In this document: in pieces, positions 28,302 through 38,049 of the stretch
Layout of the letters: the number at the start of each line of letters is the position of its first letter
Numbering within the stretch: the stretch's first letter is position 1
DNA from: Chryseobacterium sp. 3008163
Lineage (GTDB): Bacteria > Bacteroidota > Bacteroidia > Flavobacteriales > Weeksellaceae
Reading direction: 5' to 3'
Length of the DNA: 64,000 nt
Assembly (NCBI RefSeq): GCF_003669035.1
Contig: NZ_CP033070.1
Span: 2,108,001 to 2,172,000, forward strand
Notes under the pieces: model-generated
What the model saw: the letters and a program-made list of their open reading frames with translations, nothing else
Database searches by the model: none
Told to the model about the DNA's origin: nothing
Translations under genes and position numbers: made by a program

Positions 28302-29228
28302 ATGAAAAAACTAACCTACCTCGTTCTATTTTTATTCTCTGCAACAGTTTTTGCACAGGAAGTATCTACAGAAAGAATTAAAACGGTGATCTCTACTTTA
28401 GCTTCAGATGAAATGAAAGGCCGTGAAATAGGAACACCTGAAAATGATAATGCAGCGAATTATATTGCAACACTTTTTAAAGAAAACAATTTAGAATACT
28501 GCACCGGAAATTCTTATCTCGTACCGTTTGATTACAAAGGAAAAACAGCGTACAATGTTTGCGGAATCAAAAAAGGAAAATCTGAGAAAATATTAGGCTT
28601 TTCAGGACACTTTGATCATATCGGAGTGAGCAAAAAAGGAGGTGAAGATACTATCTACAATGGCGCAGATGACGACGCGAGTGGAATTACAACTTTGGTA
28701 GGAATTGCAGATTATTTTAAAAATAAAAAACCTGAGTTCTCTATGGTTTTCATGGCATTTAATGGTGAAGAAAAAGGAATGCTCGGTTCAACGGCAATTG
28801 CTGAAGATAAAGGTTTAGATAAAATTTATAAAAATCTTGATGCGCTTTTTAATTTTGAAATGGTTGCCACAGAATCTGAATTTGGAAAAAATGCTGTTTT
28901 CATCACGGGCGACGAATTTTCTGACCTTGATGAATTGTTTAATCAAAACGCTGTAAACGGTTTAAAAATACATCCTGACCCTTACGCGTCAGAGCAATTA
29001 TTCTACAGATCAGACAATGTGAGCTTTGTGAAGAAAAAAATCATTGCCCATTCTATTTCTACTGCAGATATGAGTAAAATAAAACATTACCACCAATTGA
29101 ACGATGACATTAACGTCGTTGATTTTGATAATCTTACCCAATTAATCAACAATTTCGGGAAGACTTTGGAAAAATTAAACACAAAAAACTTCAATCCGAA
29201 GTATAATGATAAAGTAAAATTCAATTAA
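28302..29228 (+). CDS. Secreted M28 family zinc aminopeptidase
   Basis: A 308-residue exported protein (signal MKKLTYLVLFLFSATVFAQ). M28 metal-binding motifs are present: GHFDHIG (His), GADDDASG (bridging Asp), FNGEEKGMLGS (catalytic Glu pair) and a late His in KHYHQLNDD. Members remove N-terminal residues from peptides in the periplasm or outside the cell. The upstream 210 bases carry no gene. An ABC exporter follows 50 bases later but has its own -7 box. Confidence 0.9.
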   Translation: MKKLTYLVLFLFSATVFAQEVSTERIKTVISTLASDEMKGREIGTPENDNAANYIATLFKENNLEYCTGNSYLVPFDYKGKTAYNVCGIKKGKSEKILGFSGHFDHIGVSKKGGEDTIYNGADDDASGITTLVGIADYFKNKKPEFSMVFMAFNGEEKGMLGSTAIAEDKGLDKIYKNLDALFNFEMVATESEFGKNAVFITGDEFSDLDELFNQNAVNGLKIHPDPYASEQLFYRSDNVSFVKKKIIAHSISTADMSKIKHYHQLNDDINVVDFDNLTQLINNFGKTLEKLNTKNFNPKYNDKVKFN

Positions 29229-29252
29229 AAACGTCTTATCATTATATTTTAA

Positions 29253-29260
29253 TTAATTTT
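29253..29260 (+). promoter_or_regulatory. -7 promoter box (TAATTTTG)
   Basis: TAnnTTTG box 18 bases before the ATG of the ABC transporter gene. Confidence 0.45.
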
Positions 29261-29278
29261 GCTATCCAATTTTATTGA

Positions 29279-31116
29279 ATGAACGAATATAAAAAAATAC
29301 TAAAATTCGCAAGACCTCATCAGAAATATATTTACGGGAGTTTAGCCTTCAACTTGCTGTATTCTTTTTTTCAGATAGCTTCATTGGGAGCCATCCTACC
29401 GGTATTAGGAATGCTTTTCGGTACTATCAAGCCTGAAAAATATGAGTCGGCTCCAGTTTATTCAGGCGAAATTGTAGATGCATTATCTTATTTGAAAGAG
29501 TATTTAAACTATACGGTACAAAATTTAGTTACAGAATACGGCACGCTCAATGTATTAGCTTGGCTTTGTATTATCACGGCATTCATGTTTTTATTAAGAA
29601 ACATATTTAGATACCTCGGATCTTATCTTTTGATCAATTATCGTGTTGGTGTTACCAAAGATCTTCGTGGAGCGATGTACAGAAAAATTCTTTCATTGCC
29701 TGTTTCTTTCTTTACAGAAAGTCGAAAAGGAGATATGATGTCTCGTATGTCAAACGACGTAGGTGAAGTAGAAGGCAATATCTTGGGAAGCTTAGTAGAT
29801 TTGATCAACTCTCCATTTATGTTGATCAGTACTTTGGTGACTTTGTTTTTCTTAAGCCCCGAAATGACACTTTTCTCGTTATTGGTACTACCAGTAATGG
29901 GAACATTAATCGCATTAATAGGAAAAAGCCTTAAAAAAGATTCTCACGAAGCTCAGAACGAAATGGGAACTATTTTTTCAATCGTAGACGAAACATTAAA
30001 ATCATCAAAAGTAATTAAGATTTTTAATGCTGAAAAAATAATGAACAGCCGTTTTATGGGTTCGATGCAAAAGTGGATCAACAGCTCTATAAGATTAGGA
30101 AGAAAAAAGAACTGGCATCACCAATGAGCGAATTCTTGGGATCTATAACATTTTTAATAATTGCATGGTACGGTGGAAAACAAATTATTGTAGAAAAAAG
30201 CATTTCACCAGAAGATTTTCTTGTGTTTTTGGGAATGTTTTTCCAGATTTTACCGCCAATGAAAAGTTTGTCAACATCTATTTCAAATATCCAGAAAGGG
30301 GAAGCTTCTCTTACCAGAGTTTTGGAAATTCTTGAAGCCGATGTGAAAATTGAGGAAGTTGCCGAGCCAGTTTCTATCTCAAATCTTGATGCTCATATAG
30401 AATTTAAAGACATTGGTTTTTATTATGATAAATCTAATTTAATCCTAAAAAATTTCAATTTAAAAATACCTAAAGGAAAAACAGTTGCTTTGGTAGGACA
30501 AAGTGGAAGCGGAAAGACGACTATCGCAAATCTTTTAGCGAGGTTCTATGATGTTTCCGAAGGTCAGATTTTAATTGATGAAACTGACATTAAACATTTA
30601 AAACTCGAAGAATACAGAAAGCTATTGGGTATGGTAACTCAGGAATCTGTTCTTTTCAACGATACGGTTTACAATAACATTTTAATGGGTAAACCTGAAG
30701 CTTCCAGAGATGAAGTCATTGCTGCAGCTAAAATTGCCAATGCAGATCTATTTATCACTCAGCTTCCGAATGGCTACGACACGAATATCGGAGACGACGG
30801 AGGAAAGTTATCAGGCGGACAAAAACAACGTATTTCTATCGCAAGAGCAGTTTTAAAAAACCCACCGATTATGATTTTGGATGAAGCAACTTCTGCTTTA
30901 GATACAGAATCTGAAAAATTTGTCCAGGATGCTCTTGAGAAGATGATGGAAAACAGAACGTCATTAGTGATTGCCCACCGACTCTCAACCATCCAAAAAG
31001 CAGACTGGATCGTTGTAATGGAGAAAGGTGATATTATGGAACAAGGTACCCACCAGGAACTTATGGCAAAACGAGGAACTTATCACAAGCTCGTAGAGCT
31101 GCAAAATTTTGATTAA
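29279..31116 (+). pseudogene. ABC exporter (MsbA-like), split by an apparent 1-base deletion
   Basis: Repaired, this is a 612-residue half-transporter. It has six transmembrane helices (residues ~20-300) with the coupling motif MSRMSNDVGEVEG, and a nucleotide-binding domain with Walker A GQSGSGKTT, Q-loop VTQES, signature LSGGQKQR, Walker B IMILDEATSALD and H-loop IAHRLST. The first frame ends at 30127, the second opens before 30073. Adding one A to the A6 run at 30103-30108 restores SSIRLGRKKELASPMSEFLG. An essential lipid exporter is unlikely to be inactivated, so a sequence error is favoured. Likely substrate: lipid A core or another lipid. Confidence 0.88.
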
Positions 31117-31137
31117 ATCTTTTTAAATTTATTTAAA

Positions 31138-31485
31138 ATGAACCCTATACAAGAGTACTTCTTCAGAATCGACGAACCTGAGCGAAGTACTCTTTTGTTT
31201 TTAAGAAAGAAGATTTTAGAATCGGATCCTGAAAACATTACTGAAACTTTAAGTTTCGGACTTCCGTTTTTTAAGTTTAAAAAGAAAATGCTGTGTTATC
31301 TGTATTACAGCAAAAAGCATCAGAAACATTACATCAGCTTTTATCATGGTGATCGATTAGATTATCCGGAATTGATTTCTGAGGGCAGAAAGAAGTTTAA
31401 AATCCTTTTGATTGATATGGATGAGGATTTGCCATTAGACCTCATACTTACCTTTATCAATGAGGTAAAGAAACATATTAATTGA
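31138..31485 (+). CDS. DUF1801-like small cytoplasmic protein
   Basis: A 115-residue protein, 21 bases after the ABC exporter and probably co-transcribed. Landmarks are LFLRKKIL, ETLSFGLPFFKFKKKMLCYLYY and HYISFYHGD, matching the YdhG/DUF1801 fold group. Function is unknown; one of its relatives is an iron-chaperone-like protein, but that role is not supported here. Confidence 0.8.
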   Translation: MNPIQEYFFRIDEPERSTLLFLRKKILESDPENITETLSFGLPFFKFKKKMLCYLYYSKKHQKHYISFYHGDRLDYPELISEGRKKFKILLIDMDEDLPLDLILTFINEVKKHIN

Positions 31486-31492
31486 TTTATAT

Positions 31493-32254
31493 TCAAAATT
31501 TCTCTTCAAATCTCTTCTGTTGTATTTTATCATATACTTTTTCATAATCGGGGTTTTCGGTTTTCATTATCCTGTCCCAAAATCTAAAATAAAGACCATA
31601 ATTTCCTTTAAATTGCTTGTGGTGAAGATTATGATACACTGAAGTGTTTAGTATTTTAAAAAGAAAAGATTTTCTCAGCCATTGAGGGGCAATTTCGTAC
31701 CCTAAATGTCCATAAATATTTATCACCAAAGAACTCAAAACAAATGCATAAATACTTATAGGATATAGGGGAATGACAAATAGTAATAAAGGCACAATTA
31801 AACCCTCTGCAAAAGCCTCTAATACATGAAAGGAATACGCAGCAAATGGGCTTGGATTTGTAGATTTGTGATGTACTAAGTGTATAAGTCTGAAAATTTT
31901 TTTATGATGTAAAAGCCTATGCATCCAATAAAAATAGGTGTCATGAATGAATAGTCCTATTAGAATACTTCCTATTAACCAATACAAAGAATAATCACTA
32001 ATATTTTTATAAATATTAGTGTATTGTCTTAATGGAGTATGAACTACAACATAGATCATGAAAGTCATTATAAACGATGAGATAGTAGAGTGAAAAACTT
32101 CTCTTCTAACATCCGTTTCTGTAATTTCTTTCTGTTGGATTTTTGCATTGCTTAAAGTTTTTTTTAACAAAAAATAACATATCCAATAATACAATCCAGC
32201 AAAAAAGAGGTATTGCACAAAACTCATTGAGCTCAGATCAAACAAATCTTTCAT
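31493..32254 (-). CDS. Sterol desaturase / fatty acid hydroxylase family protein
   Basis: A 253-residue membrane di-iron oxygenase. Three or four transmembrane segments surround the histidine boxes HDTYFYWMHRLLHH, HLVHHKS and NTSVYHNLHH, which supply the eight or more His ligands of the di-iron centre. The C-terminus NYGLYFRFWDRIM is typical of the bacterial subgroup. Substrates in this group include sphingolipids, carotenoids and fatty acids; which applies is not visible. It is convergent with the DUF1801 gene, with only 7 bases between stops. Confidence 0.9.
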   Translation of the reverse strand: MKDLFDLSSMSFVQYLFFAGLYYWICYFLLKKTLSNAKIQQKEITETDVRREVFHSTISSFIMTFMIYVVVHTPLRQYTNIYKNISDYSLYWLIGSILIGLFIHDTYFYWMHRLLHHKKIFRLIHLVHHKSTNPSPFAAYSFHVLEAFAEGLIVPLLLFVIPLYPISIYAFVLSSLVINIYGHLGYEIAPQWLRKSFLFKILNTSVYHNLHHKQFKGNYGLYFRFWDRIMKTENPDYEKVYDKIQQKRFEEKF

Positions 32255-32276
32255 ATTTATATTGTATTGGATAAAA

Positions 32277-32318
32277 AAAACACTAATGATATAGAAATAA
32301 ATATATCATTAGTGTTTT
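32277..32318 (-). terminator. Terminator of the surface-protein gene
   Basis: Perfect 17-base stem (AAAACACTAATGATATA and its complement) with an 8-base loop; a T run follows on the minus strand. Confidence 0.85.
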
Positions 32319-32354
32319 AATATTAATAAATTTTGTTTTTTAAAGATGGCATTA

Positions 32355-34133
32355 CTAAGGAGTATTTATTCCATTGAATTCCGCTTGTTTAATGGCCCAA
32401 GCCACTACATTCGCAAAAATAATTGAGTTTTGTACAGCCATACTTCCTGCCGCATTTCCGTTACCTGTAGTGCCATAAGCTGTTTTAGCTACCGGAAAAT
32501 TACTGGTATTGGTAGCAAATGGATAAGCAGTATTACTAGCAATAGTTCCATTGGCATTAAAATTACTTAAGAATCCAGCATCTCCAACATAGAATAAATT
32601 TAGATTTTTATGTCTGAACATAGTAGTTCCCGCGAATACACTTGTAGAGTTAATTGCACTAGATCCGGTGTAAGAAGTGATGAAAGCTTCAGAAATACCA
32701 TCTATTGAAGCAGTTGCACTTGCATCTTCACCCCAGTTTTTACCTCTTACATCTCCGAATGGTCCATTAAGAATTTCATCACTGATATTGATCATCGGAT
32801 ATACTGCCCCGCCACCGTTTCTACCATTAACATTGATTTGAGGATTGGCAAATAGACTTCTCATAAGGCTTTGAATTGAAGCAGCTCCTTCCAATTGAGC
32901 AATCACCACTCCTCCTTTATTAAGATAATCTACAAGAGCCGTTATTTCTGCCGCATTTGGAGTATATGGATAACCCGTAATAACAATATCCGGCTTAGCA
33001 TTAATAGCAGCAATGGCAGGAGCCCCATCTGCAGGAGTAAGATGTGTAAACCCTTCAAACTTGACCACACTATTTGCCAGAGTTCCAAAGTTTGCCGGTG
33101 CATCCATTAAATTTTTAGAAGCATCCTCTTCTGCACTGTAACCGTGGTCTCCGGTTCCTCCAAGATGCACAATGGTTTTGGCAGGAATAACTACAATTAC
33201 ATTCACAGAACACGTTGTAGATACTCCACCCTGGCTATTAGATGTAATGGTCATGGTTTTTATAGAAGTTGAACTTGGGGTTCCTGTTCCGCTTAATGTA
33301 ATATTCTGATTTCCTGTAGCGGTAAAAGTTCCTGAACCGCTGAAAGAAATTCCATCAACAGTATTGGTAGTAACGGTATAGCTACCCAATGATGAAACAT
33401 TTACAGGTAATGTGATGGTATTGGAAGCCGCAAGAGCGGTTCCCACTTTATATACTCCATTTACTATTGCGCTGCCACAAGACATAGTATAAGTTCCTGC
33501 CGGACTAAGTACATTTATGGTAACAGCCGGTGTACAAGTAACATCTACTCCATTTGCAGAAAGCTGTACCGTGTTTACCTGTACCGCTGTAGGTGTACCC
33601 TGCCCAGGAATCTGTACTGTTTGAATACCCGTGTTTAGAAAAACACCCGTTCCATAAAAATTGTATCCGTTGGTTGTTGTACCGGTAATCGTATAGTTTC
33701 CAATTTTAGTTACATTCACAGAAACGCTTAAGTAGTTAGAAGCTGTTAATTCTTTTCCTTGTATATACGTTCCCATCGCTTTGGAGTTTGAGCAATCTAT
33801 AGTAAAAACAGATTTACCAATTTGCCCGCAAACACTTTTCCATTCATTATCTGCAAGACTCCAATAGTTATAACAGTCTTCTGTAATGTTAAAAATTGTA
33901 AGACCGTCATCGGTAGCAGGATTTATTACAATTGCATCTCTTTGGGTTTCTGTAAGACGGGGCATTAATACTCCTTTATTATTTCCGCTAGATACTACAT
34001 CTAAAACCGAATTTAAATTTGGAGCAGATGTATTAATCCCTACTGCTCCGTTAGTGGCTTGTGAGTAAATTTCCCCAACCGTAAAAAGGAATATTAAAAG
34101 CAGAATTCTGATTGTAGATTTTGTTTTCATCAT
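32355..34133 (-). CDS. Large exported surface protein with tail-fibre-like N-terminus
   Basis: A 592-residue secreted protein (signal peptide ending GEIYSQ). Residues ~25-100 match the flavobacterial surface module AVGINTSAPNLNSVLDVV, GVLMPRLTETQRDAI and CYNYWSLADNEWKSVCG, which resembles phage tail-fibre heads. Two Ig-like repeats with CG/AxG patterns follow (to ~310). The C-terminal ~270 residues form an alpha/beta domain (IVHLGGTGDHGYS, DIVITGYPYTPNAAEITALVDYLNKGG, FYVGDAGFLSN) that looks like a ThuA/GATase-type fold. No function is assigned. Its upstream region contains a CTACTCA inverted repeat. Confidence 0.78.
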   Translation of the reverse strand: MMKTKSTIRILLLIFLFTVGEIYSQATNGAVGINTSAPNLNSVLDVVSSGNNKGVLMPRLTETQRDAIVINPATDDGLTIFNITEDCYNYWSLADNEWKSVCGQIGKSVFTIDCSNSKAMGTYIQGKELTASNYLSVSVNVTKIGNYTITGTTTNGYNFYGTGVFLNTGIQTVQIPGQGTPTAVQVNTVQLSANGVDVTCTPAVTINVLSPAGTYTMSCGSAIVNGVYKVGTALAASNTITLPVNVSSLGSYTVTTNTVDGISFSGSGTFTATGNQNITLSGTGTPSSTSIKTMTITSNSQGGVSTTCSVNVIVVIPAKTIVHLGGTGDHGYSAEEDASKNLMDAPANFGTLANSVVKFEGFTHLTPADGAPAIAAINAKPDIVITGYPYTPNAAEITALVDYLNKGGVVIAQLEGAASIQSLMRSLFANPQINVNGRNGGGAVYPMINISDEILNGPFGDVRGKNWGEDASATASIDGISEAFITSYTGSSAINSTSVFAGTTMFRHKNLNLFYVGDAGFLSNFNANGTIASNTAYPFATNTSNFPVAKTAYGTTGNGNAAGSMAVQNSIIFANVVAWAIKQAEFNGINTP

Positions 34134-34218
34134 ATTTATGTATATAAAATTGTTTGCAGTGATTTAAAAATTACTGTACAAAATTATTATCTAAACACTA
34201 TTTAAATTGAAAACTAGG

Positions 34219-34251
34219 CTACTCAATACTACTTGTGAGTAGTGAAACTCA
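34219..34251 (+). repeat. CTACTCA inverted-repeat element, copy A
   Basis: CTACTCA, 10 bases, TGAGTAG (perfect 7-base inverted repeat), then GTGAAACTCA. A second copy with the same spacing and the same trailing AAACTCA lies at 35619. Copy A is about 90 bases upstream of the surface-protein start and just beyond the end of the LuxR-type gene, so it could be a regulatory site or a 5'-leader hairpin. Confidence 0.6.
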
Positions 34252-34262
34252 TTAGAGAGGCT

Positions 34263-35012
34263 TTATATCCTAAGTATGAAATTGTTAATATTGATGTCTG
34301 AAGGAATATTTAGTTTCTTTCGTATCCTATATTTTCTACTTTCAACTGCTCTTACACTGCTGTTTGTACACAGAGCAATTTTTTTGGTATCAAAATTAAG
34401 CCTCATTAAAGCACAAATATGTATCTCAGAATTAATAAGATTTGAATTAATTTTTAAAATATTAGGGGTAAAATCAGGGAAATATATTTGAAACTTATCT
34501 AAAAATAGAGGTGAATCATTTTCTGCCAAATCTAAAATTTCTGAGATATTATCTTCTGTTAAATTATTAATAATAATTTGCTGCTTCATCAATTCATTAT
34601 TTATTTTCACAAGATCTTCAATGGTAGAATCTTTGCTTTCGGTTTCTTTCATCAAACCATAGATTAGTTTATCTTTTTGGGAAATAAAAAATATATCAAT
34701 TAAAAAAGTAGTAACAGAAAAAAGAATATTCAATAATTGTATAATTTTAAAATCATCGTGCTTTATAAACTTACTTTTGGGTAAAAAATCTAAATCAATA
34801 AATAAACATCCTATAAAATTTAAAGCTATAAATAAGACTATAAATAATATAGAATAATAATCTTCTTTATAATTGAAAAAGAATGGTAAAGCAAATAAAA
34901 GTGAGAAATAAAAATACTCAACGCCTGCTTTTCTCCATGTGTAAATATAAAAGAAACTGACTAAAAATGTTAGAATTATAAAAACTGCAATGATTGCTTT
35001 TTTAATAGCCAT
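34263..35012 (-). CDS. Membrane-anchored LuxR-type HTH regulator
   Basis: A 249-residue protein. It has three or four N-terminal transmembrane segments (residues ~5-25, 32-50, 52-72, 90-112). A short coiled-coil linker (KETESKDSTIEDLVKINNELMKQQ) leads to a C-terminal LuxR/GerE-like helix-turn-helix (EIHICALMRLNFDTKKIAL, SVRAVESRKYRIRKKLNIP). This architecture is common in Chryseobacterium and lacks any recognisable sensor domain, so the membrane part may itself sense. Its start overlaps the end of a small membrane-protein gene. The nearest plausible target is the surface-protein gene directly downstream. Confidence 0.82.
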   Translation of the reverse strand: MAIKKAIIAVFIILTFLVSFFYIYTWRKAGVEYFYFSLLFALPFFFNYKEDYYSILFIVLFIALNFIGCLFIDLDFLPKSKFIKHDDFKIIQLLNILFSVTTFLIDIFFISQKDKLIYGLMKETESKDSTIEDLVKINNELMKQQIIINNLTEDNISEILDLAENDSPLFLDKFQIYFPDFTPNILKINSNLINSEIHICALMRLNFDTKKIALCTNSSVRAVESRKYRIRKKLNIPSDININNFILRI

Positions 35013-35250
35013 ACCCTAACCGCCTTATCTTCAATAAATATTAAGAATATAAAGAAAATAGTAATTCCGATTAAAACCGTAGATACAATCATATCTTTAA
35101 AGAAAAATATGATAAAAACAGAATAAAATAGAAACAAAAAGATAAGAATAAAAGGTAACGATTGATAAGCTGCAAATAATTACGTTCAAAATCATTGTAA
35201 AAACAATTAATGTCACTACTAATTATTTTAGAAAATATTTTATATGGCAT
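34976..35250 (-). pseudogene. Small two-helix membrane protein, split by an apparent 1-base deletion
   Basis: Start ATG at 35250 (MPYKIFSKIISSDINCFYND). The first frame stops after 54 codons at ...FLSYFSLKI. One additional T in the T5 run (A5 at 35103-35107 on the plus strand) continues the frame as SYFFFKDMIVSTVLIGI...EDKAVRVWLLKKQSLQFL, giving 91 residues with two hydrophobic helices. The restored stop lies 37 bases inside the LuxR-type gene, so the two would be translationally coupled. No family recognised. Possibly a membrane partner or regulator of the LuxR-type protein; this is inferred from overlap only. Confidence 0.6.
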
Positions 35251-35727
35251 ATACTAAAACTTAATGGTTAAAAGCACAGGTAGGTTTTTGTATAAATATA
35301 TTACAATAATTTAATTACTAATTTTTTTTTGTTATGGATAATAAAATGAAAGAATTAATAGATTATTCTGATAGTCATTTTGTTATTTTAAAATGACAGG
35401 AAACTTCAAAATAATGAATTTTAAAGATGTCTTAAATTACTATCTCAATAATACTTCTTAGAATCTATTAATGAGAAAAGAAATTGCAAGAGACCGTATT
35501 TGTGCTTTATTTATCTTTTTCACATCAGTTGTAAATTGATTTCTACTTCATTCTTCATATTTACCATAAAAATTCTTGGCAAAGATACTATCAGTTTTAA
35601 TGATCTTGGTAAATGACGCTACTCAAGATTACTTATGCGTAGTAAAACTCAAGAATTTGAAAGAACGATATAATTGATATTCGTATTATCTTAAAAGAAA
35701 TATGCATTTTGAGAAAAATGGATAATT
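35251..35727. other. AT-rich non-coding region
   Basis: Nothing gene-like is supported over 477 bases; the only ORFs are 20-30 codons. It holds a 9-T run near 35322, the string ACTAAAACTTAATGGTT at 35253-35269 (similar to the right flank of the GxxExxY gene) and the second CTACTCA element at 35619. Confidence 0.6.
35619..35651 (+). repeat. CTACTCA inverted-repeat element, copy B
   Basis: CTACTCA, 10 bases, TGCGTAG (one mismatch in the inverted repeat), then TAAAACTCA. It agrees with copy A at 34219 at all but about six of 33 positions, same orientation, exactly 1400 bases away; together they flank the LuxR-type gene and its small partner. Confidence 0.6.
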
Positions 35728-35762
35728 AAAAAAGAGAAAATCTATCTGATTTTCTCTTTTTT
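35728..35762. terminator. Strong hairpin terminator downstream of psd
   Basis: Perfect 15-base stem (AAAAAAGAGAAAATC and its complement), 5-base loop, with A and T runs built into the stem, 22 bases past the psd stop; usable in both directions. Confidence 0.88.
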
Positions 35763-35783
35763 CTTAAAAATTCTATGTTAAAT

Positions 35784-36437
35784 TTAATCTTTCATTCTTG
35801 CAATCACATCGATACCCCCTTTGGTTTTATCGCCGATTTTGCAGGTAATTTCTGTATCAAGAGGCAAGAAAACATCCATTCTTGAGCCGAATTTAATGAA
35901 ACCAAACTCATGTCCGGCTTTTGCTGCATCGCCTTCATTACAATAGAAAACAATTCTTCTCGCTACATATCCTGCAATCTGTCTGAAAACCACTTTATGA
36001 TTCGTCATACTTTCTACAGCAACCGTTGTTCTTTCGTTTTCTGTAGAAGATTTTTCGTGCCAAGCAACCAAATATTTTCCCGGGTGATATTTTTTATAAA
36101 TAACGTTTCCTGAAACCGGATATCTACAAATGTGAACATTAAGCGGAGACATGAAAATCGAAACCTGAATGGCTTTTTCCTTTAAAAATTCAGTTTCTTC
36201 AACTTCCTTAATCATTACAACCTTACCATCAACAGGCGCAATGACATTCTCCGTATGATCCAAAATATCACGATTCGGAACCCTGAAAAACCAAAACACC
36301 AAAGCATAAATAACTAATATGGGTATGATGATTAAAAGCGACCACATTTCCAGGAAATAGATAGCTACCGACGCAATTATTGCAAACAATACACTGGCAA
36401 CTACGATGGTGCCTTTTGATTCTTTATGTAACTTCAT
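35784..36437 (-). CDS. psd: Phosphatidylserine decarboxylase family protein
   Basis: A 217-residue membrane-associated proenzyme of the short (archaeal-type) PSD group. Two N-terminal helices (residues ~12-50) are followed by VIAPVDGKVV, IFMSPLNVHICRYPVSG, GEKS-like AWHEKSS and the self-cleavage site KFGSRMDVFLP, where Ser becomes the pyruvoyl group. It makes phosphatidylethanolamine from phosphatidylserine. It sits four bases after cdsA, which supplies CDP-diacylglycerol, in a lipid-synthesis pair at the end of the rsfS-ftsH operon. Confidence 0.94.
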   Translation of the reverse strand: MKLHKESKGTIVVASVLFAIIASVAIYFLEMWSLLIIIPILVIYALVFWFFRVPNRDILDHTENVIAPVDGKVVMIKEVEETEFLKEKAIQVSIFMSPLNVHICRYPVSGNVIYKKYHPGKYLVAWHEKSSTENERTTVAVESMTNHKVVFRQIAGYVARRIVFYCNEGDAAKAGHEFGFIKFGSRMDVFLPLDTEITCKIGDKTKGGIDVIARMKD

Positions 36438-36441
36438 GAGT

Positions 36442-37314
<873 letters not shown>

Positions 37315-37335
37315 AATTTAAAATTTAGATTGTTT

Positions 37336-37916
37336 CTAGTCTTCTAACAACAGCAGAAACAGCTTGGTATTATTGTTTGTTGCGGTATCTAGTTTAGAAT
37401 GATTTCCGCTTATTGAAGTAAGATTTTTGATGTTTCCGCTGCGCTTTATTTTCCCCATTGCGTCATTCAAATTATTAACAATTTGAGAAACGTTTGCCAT
37501 AACAACAATTTTTGATGGAAGTCTTGAAGAATGGTAGTGCAGAATATTATTGTGGGAAAGCATTATTCTACCGTCATATGCAATTAGATATTCGCAAGTG
37601 ATAAATGCAGCATCGTTGACTGTTTCAAGTTGCGGTGTATGAGAAATCTTTACAACATTCAAAAAATTTTGTAAATCTTTGTCACAACAAAACACAGAAT
37701 TTACCCCCTCAATCTTTAAGATCTGGTTTAAAGTCTGCAAAGCTTCAGCTTCATCAGCACAATAATTAAAAAACCTCCGGAATGGGTAAACAATTGGGCG
37801 AACTTATAATCAAGATCAGCGTTTTTCAGCGAATCTCCTAGCTTCTCCAGACTTTGTTTGTCATCTTCCTCAGGCTGATTAGTTAGTTTGCTTACAATTC
37901 TCTTAAATAAACTCAA
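37336..37916 (-). pseudogene. LUD-domain (LutC-like) protein, split by an apparent 1-base deletion
   Basis: Start ATG 37916 (MSLFKRIVSKL); first frame runs off after THSGGF, second frame carries QTLNQILKIEGVNSVFCC to the end. Adding one base to the A6 run at 37768-37773 gives THSGGFFNYCADEAEALQTL and a 193-residue protein. The pattern (ADAAFITCEYLIAYDGRIMLS-like centre, KIVVMANVSQIV) fits the lactate-utilisation LUD fold without iron-sulfur motifs. In Flavobacteriia this gene habitually stands between ftsH and cdsA. Its function there is unknown. Confidence 0.78.
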
Positions 37917-37994
37917 CTTAATGTATTTTTAGTCAACTTACTACAAAAATAGAAAATTAATTAGAATTGCTTCTAATAATATTGCTTTAAAATG

Positions 37995-38024
37995 AAAAAA
38001 CCCGGCAATTTTACAATTACCAGG
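37995..38024 (-). terminator. Hairpin after ftsH
   Basis: CCTGGTAATT / AATTGCCGGG stem with G-U pairs, GTAA loop, T6 run on the minus strand, 26 bases past the ftsH stop. It would partly separate rsfS-ftsH from the LUD-cdsA-psd genes. Confidence 0.7.
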
Positions 38025-38049
38025 CTGTATTCAATTGAATATAAATATT

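Noticed and set aside
35331..35396. A 20-codon ORF (MDNKMKELIDYSDSHFVILK) in the non-coding region
   Set aside because: Too short, no promoter or coupling, no recognisable family; likely chance.
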